The position numbers and the translations under genes were made by a program. Of a stretch of DNA of 64,000 nucleotides, positions 26,894 to 37,095 are shown piece after piece. The DNA lies in NCBI RefSeq assembly GCF_001270745.1, contig NZ_KQ434753.1, forward strand, positions 341,155 to 405,154, in the 5' to 3' direction. The stretch comes from Jiangella muralis (GTDB lineage Bacteria > Actinomycetota > Actinomycetes > Jiangellales > Jiangellaceae). The notes below the pieces were generated by a model that made no database searches, was not told the DNA's origin, and saw nothing but the letters and a program-made list of their open reading frames with translations. Each line of letters begins with the position of its first letter. The stretch's first letter is position 1.

Positions 26894-28011
26894 GAGGTCG
26901 TGCTCCTCAGCCGGGTGAACTTCTCATCTGGGACGCCGGTCGGATAGCAGGTCACCATCAGCCACGCGCCGGAGTCGGCCCTGTCGAGGATCATGGCAGC
27001 TCCAGCGTCCTCTCCTTCGGCGATCTGGTCAGTCCGGACGATCGGCATCGGTCCTCCTCCGGCTTTCATGGTGTCCTTCCGAGCATCCTTCCAGTGACGC
27101 GCCATCTCAGGCGTGGATGTACCCGCACCACGGAACCCGGTCGTGTCACCGGGCTCGAGGCCAGCGACGTCGGCAGGTACGAAGATCCGCGCACGGCCCA
27201 TGCTGGCCTGTTCCTCGAGGTAGGCGTGCAGGCCGGCGAGCGTCCCGCCACAGTGCGCCAACAGGGCGTTGACTGGCTTGGCCAGTGACTTCACCGTCGT
27301 GAACTTCCCGGCAACGTGGCCGAGACCGTGTTTGGTGCGCACCCTGCCGTCGGCGTCGCGCAGCCAGGAGTTCTTGGCGTCGCTGCGGCCCATGGGGTCC
27401 TTCTTCCAGCTGACGCGGGCCATCAACGCCTCGTCCGGTACGTCGGGACCATGCAACTGAACGGCGTGGCCGCGCGGATGGCAGACCATCGCCAGGATGT
27501 CCTCGCGCACGGACTCGTCGAACGCCGAACGCAGCCCGGCGGCCACCGAGAGCGGGATCGCGTTGACCGTGGGCACGCGCTCGGCCACCTCGGACGGCTG
27601 CCGCTCGTCGACGGCAGCGTCGGCGACGAGGTCGCGGACGTAGTCGCGGCCGGGTCCCGCAGGGAAGGACGCCACGACGGCGTCGGGACCGGAGCCGAGA
27701 ACGGCCAGGGTGACAGGGCCCGGTACGCCGGTCAGCAGCGCCACCAACGCGCCCGCCTCGTCGGCGAAGACCCGCGCCAACCCGGCCAGCGAGTCCGCGG
27801 CCGCCGTCAGGCCTAGGGCCACCAGCGGCGGCACCTGCTCGGCCACCGCCACACCCTCCGGGCGCGCGCCACTCGCCGCCCGGGCCACCACGGCCGCCTG
27901 CGACCGCGCTTGGTCCAGCGGCGCCGCGCTGCTGCGATCGAGATCCAGCCAGGCGTCGAGCAATCCGGTCAGCGCCCGCCGGACCGGCCCGCTGCCGTCA
28001 TCGCCCGCCAC
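26890..28011 (-). CDS. Candidate polymorphic-toxin-like protein (BECR-fold-like C-terminus)
   Basis: A 373-residue protein. The first 185 residues are Ala/Val-rich and mainly helical and do not match a family I know. The C-terminal 185 residues begin HAVQLHGPDVPDEALMARV, continue through KHGLGHVAGKFTTVKSLAKP and FVPADVAGL, and end DSGAWLMVTCYP. This order (a leading His, a K/H-rich centre and a final strand ending in YP) resembles C-terminal nuclease domains of RNase A-like/BECR polymorphic toxins, but the match is by eye. No signal peptide or secretion domain is evident. The following gene overlaps it and could encode immunity. The GTG start at 28011 has no clear ribosome binding site. Confidence 0.45.
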   Translation of the reverse strand: MAGDDGSGPVRRALTGLLDAWLDLDRSSAAPLDQARSQAAVVARAASGARPEGVAVAEQVPPLVALGLTAAADSLAGLARVFADEAGALVALLTGVPGPVTLAVLGSGPDAVVASFPAGPGRDYVRDLVADAAVDERQPSEVAERVPTVNAIPLSVAAGLRSAFDESVREDILAMVCHPRGHAVQLHGPDVPDEALMARVSWKKDPMGRSDAKNSWLRDADGRVRTKHGLGHVAGKFTTVKSLAKPVNALLAHCGGTLAGLHAYLEEQASMGRARIFVPADVAGLEPGDTTGFRGAGTSTPEMARHWKDARKDTMKAGGGPMPIVRTDQIAEGEDAGAAMILDRADSGAWLMVTCYPTGVPDEKFTRLRSTTS

Positions 28012-28050
28012 ACCATCGAAGGTGCCGGCTGCCCACCCGCTGTGACACCG

Positions 28051-28596
28051 TCAGCGCAGCAGCCGCACGAAGTCCTCGAGCTTCTCGTAGGAGACAGTGC
28101 CGCGGACGATGGTCATCGCGCCGCCGTCGACGCGGACGAGGGCGCGGTCGGGCTGGTCGTCGTCCTCGAGGAGGCGTTCCCAGGTGACGCCGTCGATGGT
28201 GCTCTCGCCGTCGGCGGCGAAGTCGGCCAGGCGGTCGTCGCGGTAGCTCTGGATCTCGCCGTCGGTCTGCTCCAGGCCGACGAACGCGTCGCCCTCACCG
28301 ATGAGGAAGCCCAGCTTCCAGCGGTCGCCGGACTCTTCCTGGGCGAAGTCGACGCTGGTGGCGCGCCAGCCGTCGGGGACGGGCTCCGGCGCGAGCACGG
28401 GGTACCCGTACTCCGCACGGGCGACGGCGAGCGCCGGCTGGTAGTCGACGGGGTCGGGCAGCCGCGGATCGGAGTCGCTAAGCAGGTTGAACACGATCGC
28501 GATCGCGGCGATCACGCCCGCCAGGACGCCGACGCTGCGCAGGATGTCGCCCAGCGAGGGGTTGCCGCGAGTCGAGGTGGCTGCCACGTACTCCAT
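28051..28596 (-). CDS. DUF4245 membrane-anchored protein
   Basis: A 181-residue protein with one TM segment near the N-terminus (residues 20-37, SVGVLAGVIAAIAIVFNLL) and a soluble domain outside the membrane. The pattern ARAEYGYPVLAPEPVPDGWR, then GFLIGEGDAFVGLEQTD, is the DUF4245 (PF14030) family, of unknown function and nearly restricted to actinobacteria. In many of these genomes it lies near xseA/xseB and fructose-bisphosphatase or fumarase genes. Start is ATG at 28596. It is followed after 39 bp by the toxin-like gene on the same strand. Confidence 0.82.
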   Translation of the reverse strand: MEYVAATSTRGNPSLGDILRSVGVLAGVIAAIAIVFNLLSDSDPRLPDPVDYQPALAVARAEYGYPVLAPEPVPDGWRATSVDFAQEESGDRWKLGFLIGEGDAFVGLEQTDGEIQSYRDDRLADFAADGESTIDGVTWERLLEDDDQPDRALVRVDGGAMTIVRGTVSYEKLEDFVRLLR

Positions 28597-28731
28597 CGTC
28601 CCAGGACGCCGCCCACGACGGCGCGGCGGCCCCACCCGATCGGTGTACTCAAGTTACGCAACGGTGACACGTCGATGTGGGCTGGATCACACTCGGGCGT
28701 CAACCGACCACCCCCGCGAGAGGAGCCGCAC

Positions 28732-30345
28732 GTGTCCGTCATCGACCGGCCGACACCGCCGCCGCCCACCGACGTCGACAAGGCGTTCCTCGGCCACGCC
28801 ACCTACCGCAGCCTCGGCGAGCAGCAGCTGAGCCCGACCGAGGAACGCTTCGAACGCGGCCGCCGCACCGCCGGCCTGTTCCTGGCCCCACTGGTCACGA
28901 TCATCGCGCTGCTGCTGCCGCTCGGCCTGGACGACCAGCAGCACACGCTCGCGGCGATCCTGCTCGGCGTCATCGTCCTCTGGGTCACCGAACCGGTGCC
29001 GATCCCGATCGGCGGGTTCATCGGCATCGGCGCGATCGTGCTGCTCGGCGTCGTGCCGGCGGCGGAGGCGCTGGCGCCGTTCGGATCGCCGACGGTGTTC
29101 ACGTTCATCGGCGCGTTCATCCTGGCGCAGGCGATGCTCAAGCACGGCCTCGCCAAACGGTTCGCGATGTGGATGCTCAACCTGCCCGGCGTCGGCTCGT
29201 CCACCACGCGGGTCATCATCGTGTTCGGGCTGATCACCTGCCTGCTGTCGGCGTTCGTGTCGAACACGGCGACGGTGGCGATGCTGCTGCCGACGGCGAT
29301 CGGCATCCTCACCGTCATCGCGAAGCTGCTGCAGGCGAAGGGGCTGGTCGCGCAGGACTTCGACCCACTGCGGCTGCGCGTCGGCGCGGCGCTGATGCTG
29401 ATGCTCGCGTACGGGGCCAGCGTCGGCGGGTTGCTGACGCCGGTCGGGTCGCCGCCGAACCTGATCGGCCGCGGGCTGATCGAGGAGGCGACCGGCGAGA
29501 CCATCTCGTTCCTCGACTGGATGATGCTCGCACTGCCGATCTGCGCACTGATGTTCGTCGCGCTGGCCATCGTCCTGCTGCTGCTCAACCGGCCCGAGAT
29601 CAAGCACCTCGAGGGCGTCGCGGAGTGGGTGGCGACGGAGAAGGCGGCGCTCGGCCGGTTCTCGCAGGCGGAGAAGAACACGCTGATCGCGTTCAGTGTG
29701 ACGGTCACCCTGTGGATCTTCCCGGGCGTCATCGCGGTCGTGGCCGGCACCGACTCCGAGCTGTACGGCACCGTCAGCGGCCGACTGAACGAGGGCATCG
29801 TCGCCGTCGTCGGCGCGGCGCTGCTGTTCCTGCTGCCCACCGACTGGAAGCGGCGCGAGTACACGCTGCGCTGGAGCGACGCCGCCCGGATCGACTGGGG
29901 CACCGTGGTGCTGTTCGGCACCGGCATCATCTTCGGCTCGCTGCTGGAGTCGACCGGCCTGGCCGAGACGATCGGCAGCGGCGCCTTCGATTCCATGGGC
30001 CTGACCAGCACGTTCGCCATCACCGCGTTCGCAGTGCTGCTGGCGATCGTGATCTCGGAGACCACCAGCAACACCGCCGCGGCCGCCGTCGTCGTGCCGA
30101 TCATCATCCCGATCGCGGTCGCCGCGGGCGTCAACCCGTTCGTACCGGCGCTGGCCGCCACGTTCGGCGCGTCGTTCGGGTTCATGCTGCCGGTGTCGAC
30201 GCCGCAGAACGCGATCGTCTACGGGTCCGGCGTCGTGCCGATCACCAAGATGATCCGCTCCGGCGTCTCGTTCGACGTGCTCGGCGCGATCCTGATCCTG
30301 CTGCTGCTCCCGGTCATGGTGAGCGTGCTCGGGCTGGGCGGGTGA
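28732..30345 (+). CDS. SLC13/DASS-family divalent anion:Na+ symporter
   Basis: A 537-residue protein with about 11-12 TM segments after a 45-residue cytoplasmic N-terminus. The two Ser-Asn-Thr motifs that bind Na+ and carboxylate in VcINDY-like transporters are visible as VSNTATVAML and TSNTAAAAVVV. PVGSPPNLIG and PVSTPQNAIVYG are the paired conserved loops. It should import succinate, malate, tartrate or similar diacids. The GTG start has AGAGGAG upstream. The dehydrogenase gene follows after 4 bp and a diacid-type two-component system after that. Confidence 0.9.
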   Translation: MSVIDRPTPPPPTDVDKAFLGHATYRSLGEQQLSPTEERFERGRRTAGLFLAPLVTIIALLLPLGLDDQQHTLAAILLGVIVLWVTEPVPIPIGGFIGIGAIVLLGVVPAAEALAPFGSPTVFTFIGAFILAQAMLKHGLAKRFAMWMLNLPGVGSSTTRVIIVFGLITCLLSAFVSNTATVAMLLPTAIGILTVIAKLLQAKGLVAQDFDPLRLRVGAALMLMLAYGASVGGLLTPVGSPPNLIGRGLIEEATGETISFLDWMMLALPICALMFVALAIVLLLLNRPEIKHLEGVAEWVATEKAALGRFSQAEKNTLIAFSVTVTLWIFPGVIAVVAGTDSELYGTVSGRLNEGIVAVVGAALLFLLPTDWKRREYTLRWSDAARIDWGTVVLFGTGIIFGSLLESTGLAETIGSGAFDSMGLTSTFAITAFAVLLAIVISETTSNTAAAAVVVPIIIPIAVAAGVNPFVPALAATFGASFGFMLPVSTPQNAIVYGSGVVPITKMIRSGVSFDVLGAILILLLLPVMVSVLGLGG

Positions 30346-30349
30346 CGAC

Positions 30350-31411
<1,062 letters not shown>

Positions 31412-31430
31412 CGGCAGGCAGACTGGCGTG

Positions 31431-33059
31431 ATGGGGCCGCTCGCGAGGCCATGGCGACGATGGAGCCTGGTGCGCAGCACGGTCGTCATCCAGTTGACGG
31501 TCGTGCTGGGCATCGTCGTCGCCGTCACGGCGATGGTGGTCGTGAACGCCCAGCGCGAGGCCCGCGAGGCGGCCGGCGACCGGTCGCTGTCGGTGGCGCG
31601 GGCGGTCGCCGCGGCGCCGTCGGTCATCGCGGCGTTCGACTCCGACGACCCCAGCGCGCACCTGCAGCCGTACGCCGAACGGGTCCGGGCCGGCGCCGAC
31701 GTCAGCTTCATCACCATCATGTCGCCGGACCGCGTCCGCTACACCCATCCCGACCCGGCGCAGATCGGCGGCACCTTCCTCGGCAACGTCGGCGACGCGC
31801 CGTCCGGCGGCACGCTGCGCGAGACCTTCGCCGGCACGCTCGGCCCGTCGGTCCGCGCCGTCGTACCGGTGCGATCCGGCCCCGGCGGCGGCGCGGTGGT
31901 CGGGCTGGTCGCCGTCGGCGTCACCATCGAGAACGTCGGCGAGCGGGTGGCCGAGCAGGTCCCGTGGATCGCGCTGACGGCGCTGGCGGCGGCCCTGCTC
32001 GGCGTCGCCGGGTCGGTGGTGGTCGGGCGCCGGCTGCACCGCGTCACCGGCGGCATGGGCCCGGCCGAAGTCACCCGCACGCTCGCGTACTACTCGTCAG
32101 TGCTGCACGCGATCCGCGAAGGACTGCTGATCCTGGACGAGCACGGCCGGGTGGTGCTGGCCAACGACGAGGCGGTCCGGTTGCTCGGCCTGCCCCGGCC
32201 GCTGCCGCCGGACCTCACCCTCGACGACGTCGAGCTGCCGCCCGGCGTCGTCCGCGCGCTGACCGGCGAGGGCAGCACCGTCGACGAGATCGTGCTCACC
32301 GAGGAGCGGGTCATCGTGGTCAGCCGGATGCCGGCCCGGACGGACGACTCCGCCGCGGGCCGCGGGCGCAGCGGCGCGGTGGTGACGATGCGCGACCACA
32401 CCGAGCTGGAGCGGCTCGCCCGCGAGCTGGACTCCGCGACCAGCTTCTCCGACGCGCTGCGGGCGCACGCGCACGAGTCGGCGAACCGGCTGCACGCCGT
32501 CGTGTCGCTGTTGGAGCTGGGCCGCTCCGACGCCGCGCTGGACCTGGCGACCGCCGAGCTGGCCACCACCCAGGCGCTGGCCGACCGCGTCGTCGCGGCC
32601 ATCGACGAGCCGGTGCTGGCGGCGCTGCTGCTCGGCAAGATCGCGCAGGCCGACGAGCGCGGCGTCGCACTGACGATCGAGGCGGCCGGGTCGGCGCAGG
32701 AGGCCGGGGTGGCCACCCGCGACCTGGTCACGGTGGTCGGAAACCTGGTCGACAACGCCGTCGACGCGGCCGGCGCGGGTCCGTCGCCGCGCTGGGTGCA
32801 TGTGGCGCTCGACGCCACCGAAGGGCTGGTGGTCGAGGTCGGCGACTCCGGCGCCGGCGTCGACGCGGCCGACCGCGACCGCGTCTTCGACCGCGGCTGG
32901 TCGACGAAGGACGGCGCCGGCGCGCACCAGGGCCTGGGGCTGGCACTGGTCGCGCAAGTGGTGCGGCGGCTGGACGGCGAGATCGAGCTGGCCGGCGACG
33001 GCGGCGCGACGCTGTTCCGGGTCACGCTGCCCGCCGCCGCCGTCGTGGAGCCGGCATGA
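31431..33059 (+). CDS. CitA/DcuS-type sensor histidine kinase
   Basis: A 542-residue kinase with TM segments near residues 17-37 and 180-198 that flank an extracytoplasmic sensor. The sensor motif ITIMSPDRVRYTHPDPAQIG matches the sCache (citrate/C4-dicarboxylate) domain of CitA and DcuS. A PAS-like region follows (about 215-300). HESANRLHAVVSLLELG is the SPOB-type H-box with the phosphorylated His. NLVDNAVDAA, GDSGAGVD and GLGLALV are the N, G1 and G2 boxes. A GTG start 3 bp earlier is possible. It overlaps the regulator gene by 4 bp. Confidence 0.9.
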   Translation: MGPLARPWRRWSLVRSTVVIQLTVVLGIVVAVTAMVVVNAQREAREAAGDRSLSVARAVAAAPSVIAAFDSDDPSAHLQPYAERVRAGADVSFITIMSPDRVRYTHPDPAQIGGTFLGNVGDAPSGGTLRETFAGTLGPSVRAVVPVRSGPGGGAVVGLVAVGVTIENVGERVAEQVPWIALTALAAALLGVAGSVVVGRRLHRVTGGMGPAEVTRTLAYYSSVLHAIREGLLILDEHGRVVLANDEAVRLLGLPRPLPPDLTLDDVELPPGVVRALTGEGSTVDEIVLTEERVIVVSRMPARTDDSAAGRGRSGAVVTMRDHTELERLARELDSATSFSDALRAHAHESANRLHAVVSLLELGRSDAALDLATAELATTQALADRVVAAIDEPVLAALLLGKIAQADERGVALTIEAAGSAQEAGVATRDLVTVVGNLVDNAVDAAGAGPSPRWVHVALDATEGLVVEVGDSGAGVDAADRDRVFDRGWSTKDGAGAHQGLGLALVAQVVRRLDGEIELAGDGGATLFRVTLPAAAVVEPA

Positions 33060-33745
33060 GCGCGCCGCTGCGCACCCTCGTCGTCGAGGACGAGCCGATC
33101 GCCGCGGCCGCCCACGCGACCTACGTCGAGCGGGTGCCGGGCTTCGAGCTGGCCGCCGTCGTGCCGTCCGGACGCGAGGCGCTGGCCGTGCTGTCGCGCG
33201 AGTGGGTCGACCTCGTGCTGCTGGACATGAACCTGCCCGACCTGCACGGTCTGGACGTCTGCCGCAAGCTCCGCGCCGCCGGGCTGAGCACGGACATCAT
33301 GGCGCTGACGGCGGCCCGCGACCTCGCGATGGTGCGCGCCGCGGTGTCGCTGGGCATCGTCCAGTACGTCATCAAGCCGTTCACGTTCGCGATGCTGGCC
33401 GACCGCCTCACCCGCTACGCCGCCTACCGGGCCCGGACCAGCGCGGACTCCGAGGCGACCAGCCAGCACGAGATCGACCGCCTGCTCGGCGCGCTGCGCG
33501 CGCCCGACCTGTCCCGGCTGCCGAAGGGACTGGCCGAGGAGACCCTGGACCAGGTGGTGGCGGTGCTGCGGGAGCACGACGGCGCGTCGGCGCAGGAGGT
33601 CGCGGCCGCACTGTCGGTCTCGCGGGTGACGGCGCGCCGGTACCTGGAGCACCTGCACGACCTCGGCCGGGTCGAACGGGCGGCCCGGCACGGCGGCGCG
33701 GGCCGGCCGGAGCTGAACTACCGCCTCACGCCGGATAGACGCTGA
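33056..33745 (+). CDS. CitB/DcuR-type response regulator
   Basis: A 229-residue protein with a receiver domain (VVEDEP near the start, phosphoacceptor Asp in LVLLDMNLPD, Thr in MALTAARD, Lys in YVIKPFTF) and a C-terminal HTH (SAQEVAAALSVSRVTARRYL). This combination is found in the CitB/DcuR group. It should activate the transporter and dehydrogenase genes directly upstream when diacids are present. Its 3' end overlaps the convergent modC gene by 20 bp. Confidence 0.9.
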   Translation: MSAPLRTLVVEDEPIAAAAHATYVERVPGFELAAVVPSGREALAVLSREWVDLVLLDMNLPDLHGLDVCRKLRAAGLSTDIMALTAARDLAMVRAAVSLGIVQYVIKPFTFAMLADRLTRYAAYRARTSADSEATSQHEIDRLLGALRAPDLSRLPKGLAEETLDQVVAVLREHDGASAQEVAAALSVSRVTARRYLEHLHDLGRVERAARHGGAGRPELNYRLTPDRR

Positions 33746-34778
33746 TCTCGCTCGCCTTCACCGACGCCCACACCTGCCCGCCCGGCTCCAGGCCGAGGTC
33801 GGCGACGGCGAGCGGCGTGACGTCCGCGAGCACCGGCACCGCGCCGTCCGCCGTCACCCGGACCAGGTCGCCGTGCGCCTCGAGGTCGGCGATGACCAGC
33901 GGCCACGCGTTGCGCGCCGACCCGTCCGGCCGGCGCGGGCTGAGCGTGACGGCGACCGGCGGGAACGCGATGTGCACCGGCCCCGTGGCGTCGTGGGCCA
34001 GCGCGACGACGGCGCCGGACGGCAACTGCGCGGTGCGGCCCGACGCGGTGCCCGTCAGCAGGTTCAGGCCGACGAGGCGGGCGACGTAGTCGGTGCGCGG
34101 CCGGCGGGCCACCTCGGCCGGCTCGCCGTGCTGGACGACGCGGCCGCGCTCCAGCACGACGACGCGGTCGCCGAGCACCATCGCCTCCAGCGGGTCGTGC
34201 GTGACGACGAGCGTGCAGCCGTCGTAGCCGCCGAGGTGCCGGCGCAGCTCCGCCCGCACGGCCGGCCGGGTGCCCGCGTCGAGCGCGGCCAGCGGCTCGT
34301 CGAGCAGCAGCAGCCGCGGCTCGACGATCAGCGCGCGAGCCAGCGCGACCCGTTGCGCCTGCCCGCCGGAGAGCTCGCCCGGACGCCGTCGCTCGTAGCC
34401 GTCCAGACCCATCCGGACCAGCCAGTCGCGCGCCTCGGCCCGGGCGCGGTCGCGGGGCAGGCCGCGCGAGCGCAGCCCGAACGCGACGTTCTCCAGCACG
34501 CTCATCTTCGGGAACAGCAGGTAGTCCTGCACGACCATGCCGACCCGCCGGTCCCGCGGCCGGACGTGCACCCCGGCGGCGGGGTCGTCGAGCGTGACGC
34601 CGTCCAGCTCGACCCGGCCGGCGTCCAGCGGCAGGATGCCGGCCAGCAGCTGCAACGCCGTCGACTTGCCCGCGCCGTTCGGCCCGAGCAGCGCCACCAC
34701 CTCGCCGGGCGCGACCGCGAACCCGGCCCGCAGCTCGAGGTCGCCGCGGCGCAGCGTGAGGTCGGCGTCGAGGCTCAT
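33726..34778 (-). CDS. modC: Molybdate ABC transporter ATPase with TOBE domain
   Basis: A 350-residue protein with Walker A GPNGAGKST, signature LSGGQAQR and Walker B LLLLDEPLAALD. The C-terminal third (about 255-345) is a TOBE/MOP-like domain (LLTGTASGRTAQL, then VWASVKASEISVYPA), which distinguishes ModC. It is the last gene of the operon, overlaps modB by 4 bp and converges on the response regulator gene with a 20-bp overlap. Confidence 0.88.
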   Translation of the reverse strand: MSLDADLTLRRGDLELRAGFAVAPGEVVALLGPNGAGKSTALQLLAGILPLDAGRVELDGVTLDDPAAGVHVRPRDRRVGMVVQDYLLFPKMSVLENVAFGLRSRGLPRDRARAEARDWLVRMGLDGYERRRPGELSGGQAQRVALARALIVEPRLLLLDEPLAALDAGTRPAVRAELRRHLGGYDGCTLVVTHDPLEAMVLGDRVVVLERGRVVQHGEPAEVARRPRTDYVARLVGLNLLTGTASGRTAQLPSGAVVALAHDATGPVHIAFPPVAVTLSPRRPDGSARNAWPLVIADLEAHGDLVRVTADGAVPVLADVTPLAVADLGLEPGGQVWASVKASEISVYPA

Positions 34779-35575
34779 GCGGCCCCGATCCAGCGCTCGC
34801 GCAGCCCGATCAAGATGGTCACCGAGACGGCGATCATCAGCAGGCTGAGCACGATGGCGACGTCGCTGTCGCCGGCGTTGATCGCCACGTACGCCTCCAG
34901 CGGCAGCGTGCGCGTGGTGCCGGGGAAGCTGCCGGCGAAGGTCACCGTCGCGCCGAACTCACCCAGCGCCCGGGCCCAGCACAGCACCGCGCCGGCCAGC
35001 ACACCCGGCATGACGGCGGGCAGCGTGACCCGGCGGAACGTCGTCCAAGACGTGGCGCCGAGCGTGGCCGCGACGTCCTCGTAGCGGCGGTCGGCGGTGC
35101 GCAGCGCGCCCTCGACCGCGACGATGAGGAACGGCATCGCGACGAACACCTGCGCCAGCACGACCGCCTCGGTGGTGAACGGCAGGCTGACGCCGAAGGT
35201 GTCGTAGAGCCAGCCGCCGACCAGCCCGCGGCGGCCGAACACCATCAGCAGCGCGACGCCGCCGACCACCGGCGGCAGCACCAGCGGCACCGTCACCAGG
35301 CCGCGCAGCACCGACCGGCCGGGCAGCGCCGTCCGGGCCAGCAGCCAGGCGATCGGCACGCCGCACACCAGCGCGACCCCGGTCGCCACCGTCGCCGTGA
35401 CCAGCGACAGCCGCAGCGCCGTCAGGACCTCGTCGGAGGTCAGGATGGACGGGAGGTCGCCCCACGGCGCCCGCGCGATCAGGCCCACCATCGGCAGGAC
35501 CAGGATCGCGACGCCGAGCGCCGCGGGGATCAGCAACGCCGCCGGGACCCGGAGGTCCGCCGTCCGCCGGCTCAC
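34775..35575 (-). CDS. modB: Molybdate ABC transporter permease
   Basis: A 266-residue inner-membrane protein with five to six TM segments and the permease loop region YEDVAATLGATSWTTFRRVT. VPLVLPPVVGGVALLMVFGR is the ModB/CysT-like pattern. The GTG overlaps the modA stop by 4 bp (GTGA). Confidence 0.88.
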   Translation of the reverse strand: MSRRTADLRVPAALLIPAALGVAILVLPMVGLIARAPWGDLPSILTSDEVLTALRLSLVTATVATGVALVCGVPIAWLLARTALPGRSVLRGLVTVPLVLPPVVGGVALLMVFGRRGLVGGWLYDTFGVSLPFTTEAVVLAQVFVAMPFLIVAVEGALRTADRRYEDVAATLGATSWTTFRRVTLPAVMPGVLAGAVLCWARALGEFGATVTFAGSFPGTTRTLPLEAYVAINAGDSDVAIVLSLLMIAVSVTILIGLRERWIGAA

Positions 35576-36375
35576 GGGGTCAGGAAGCCGGCTTCGCCGA
35601 GGATGCTCCGGCCCGGCTCGCCGGTGATCGCGTCGGCGACCGCCCACGCGCCGTCCGGGTTCGGCGCGTCGGTCAGCACGGCGACCGGGTAGTCGTTCAC
35701 CACCTGCTCCGACTCGGGCACGTCGATGGTCTCGACCGCGTCGCCCTCGGCCGCCGCGTCGGTCAGGTAGATCAGCGCCGCGTCGGCCTCGCCCAGCGCG
35801 ACCAGCGACGCCGCCTCCTTCACGTCCGTCGTCAGCGTGTCGGGCGCCGCCGTGACCCCGGCCGCGTCGAGCAGCCGCTGCGCCGCCCCGCCGCACGGCA
35901 CCTGCGGTTCGCAGATCGCGATGCGCAAGTCCGGGTTCGCGAGGTCGGCCAGCCCGGTGACGTCGCCCGGGTTGCCGGCCGGGACGGCCAGCGCGAGCGT
36001 GTTGCGGGCGAAGATCCGCGGCTCGCCGTCCACCACGCCGCCCGCGACCGCCTCGTCCATCGTCTTCGTGTCGGCCGTGGCCAGGACGTCGGCGGGCGCG
36101 CCGGCCAAGAGCTGCTCCACCAGGCCGGACGACGGGCCGAACGAGTAGACGATCTCGAGGTCCGGGTAGGTCGCCCGGAGCTGGTCGGACAGCGTCTCGA
36201 ACGACTCCGTCAGCGACGCCGCCGCCAGCACCGTCACCGTGCCGCTGGGCGCGTCGTCGGCCGGCGCGGTGGTGCTGGCCGCGCCGGCCGCGGCGTCGTC
36301 GCCGTCGTCTCCCCCGCAGGCGACGGTGAGCAGCGCGGCCGCGGTGACGGCGAACGCGAGCCGGGCCCGGCTCAT
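35572..36375 (-). CDS. modA: Molybdate-binding lipoprotein ModA
   Basis: A 267-residue protein with a lipoprotein signal (LLTVAC, Cys at residue 20), an Asp/Ala/Thr-rich linker and a ModA-type binding domain: TVLAAASLTESFETLSDQ, then FGPSSGLVEQL, then ADVLATADTKTMDEA. The Ser and Gly residues in these segments bind the oxyanion in known ModA proteins. It overlaps the TOBE-regulator gene by 4 bp. Confidence 0.9.
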   Translation of the reverse strand: MSRARLAFAVTAAALLTVACGGDDGDDAAAGAASTTAPADDAPSGTVTVLAAASLTESFETLSDQLRATYPDLEIVYSFGPSSGLVEQLLAGAPADVLATADTKTMDEAVAGGVVDGEPRIFARNTLALAVPAGNPGDVTGLADLANPDLRIAICEPQVPCGGAAQRLLDAAGVTAAPDTLTTDVKEAASLVALGEADAALIYLTDAAAEGDAVETIDVPESEQVVNDYPVAVLTDAPNPDGAWAVADAITGEPGRSILGEAGFLTP

Positions 36376-36776
36376 GCCCGGCCCGCCGGCAGGTCGACGA
36401 CGACGTTCGTCGCCTTGACCGACGCGATGGCAGCGACGCCGACGTCCAGCCCCAGCTCGTCGGCGGCCTCGCGGCTCATCAGCGACACGACGCGGTGCGG
36501 ACCCGCCTGGATCTCCACCTGAGCCATCACTCCGTCCTTCTTCACCGAGATCACGATGCCGGGGAAGTGGTTGCGCGCGGACTCCCGCGGCGTGGGCAGG
36601 GCCGCCTCGTCGGGCACGTTCTCCCGCGCCACCCGCGCCAGCTCCACCCCGTCGACGACCATGCGCCCGGCGTCGTCGCGGTCGAGCCGCAACCGCCCGC
36701 CGTCGGCCCACCGTCGCAACGAGTCGTCGCTCACCCCCAGGAGGCGAGCGGCCTCAGAGATCCGAAATTGCGGCAC
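36372..36776 (-). CDS. HTH-TOBE molybdate-responsive regulator
   Basis: A 134-residue protein with a MerR/excisionase-type HTH at residues 3-30 (QFRISEAARLLGVSDDSLRR) and a C-terminal TOBE domain (NHFPGIVISVKKDGVMAQVE, then SVKATNVVVDLP). The domain order is a compact alternative to ModE. It heads the mod operon and probably represses it when molybdate binds the TOBE domain. The chosen GTG lies 7 nt after TATGCT (36789-36784) on the minus strand, so the mRNA should be leaderless; an ATG 12 bp upstream at 36788 lies inside that box. Confidence 0.82.
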   Translation of the reverse strand: MPQFRISEAARLLGVSDDSLRRWADGGRLRLDRDDAGRMVVDGVELARVARENVPDEAALPTPRESARNHFPGIVISVKKDGVMAQVEIQAGPHRVVSLMSREAADELGLDVGVAAIASVKATNVVVDLPAGRA

Positions 36777-36783
36777 AACGGAC

Positions 36784-36789
36784 AGCATA
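36784..36789 (-). promoter_or_regulatory. -10 box of the molybdate operon
   Basis: TATGCT on the minus strand, 7 nt before the GTG of the HTH-TOBE gene. This spacing gives a leaderless transcript and decides the start of that gene. Confidence 0.45.
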
Positions 36790-37095
36790 GACCCGCACCT
36801 GCGGCGCCGCCACGCCCGTGAGGGCCGCGGTTCGGTCAGCGCGGCGGCCCGGCGGCCGGTTGCGAGGCGGACGTGTGTTCGATAAGATCATCTTCAGTTG
36901 ATCACGCCGTCACCGGGAGCGGCAGCAGTGGGTTCCCGGGCATCGAAGCAGGGCACCACACCAGGTGTCCCACCTCGTCCACGGTCGCAGCAGGGGTCTG
37001 TCTGCGGTCGTCCACCCCGGCCCGACGGGCTCATGCGGGTGGCCAGCGCTCGAACCTCGGGCGCCCCCTCACCGTGGACGAGAAGGGACCGTGTG
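36790..37095. other. 306-bp intergenic region between the mod operon and the DUF222/HNH gene
   Basis: It holds the mod -10 box at its left edge and a + strand promoter at 36860-36888. The rest, up to the ATG at 37096, is a leader of about 200 nt with no gene-like ORF of its own. An in-frame extension of the DUF222/HNH protein through this leader is possible from TTG at 36898 but does not look like the family. Confidence 0.5.
36860..36888 (+). promoter_or_regulatory. Sigma-70-type promoter for the DUF222/HNH gene
   Basis: TTGCGA (36860-36865) and TAAGAT (36883-36888) are separated by exactly 17 bp, the best -35/-10 pair I saw in the window. Transcription should start near 36895, about 200 nt before the ATG. 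Confidence 0.55.
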
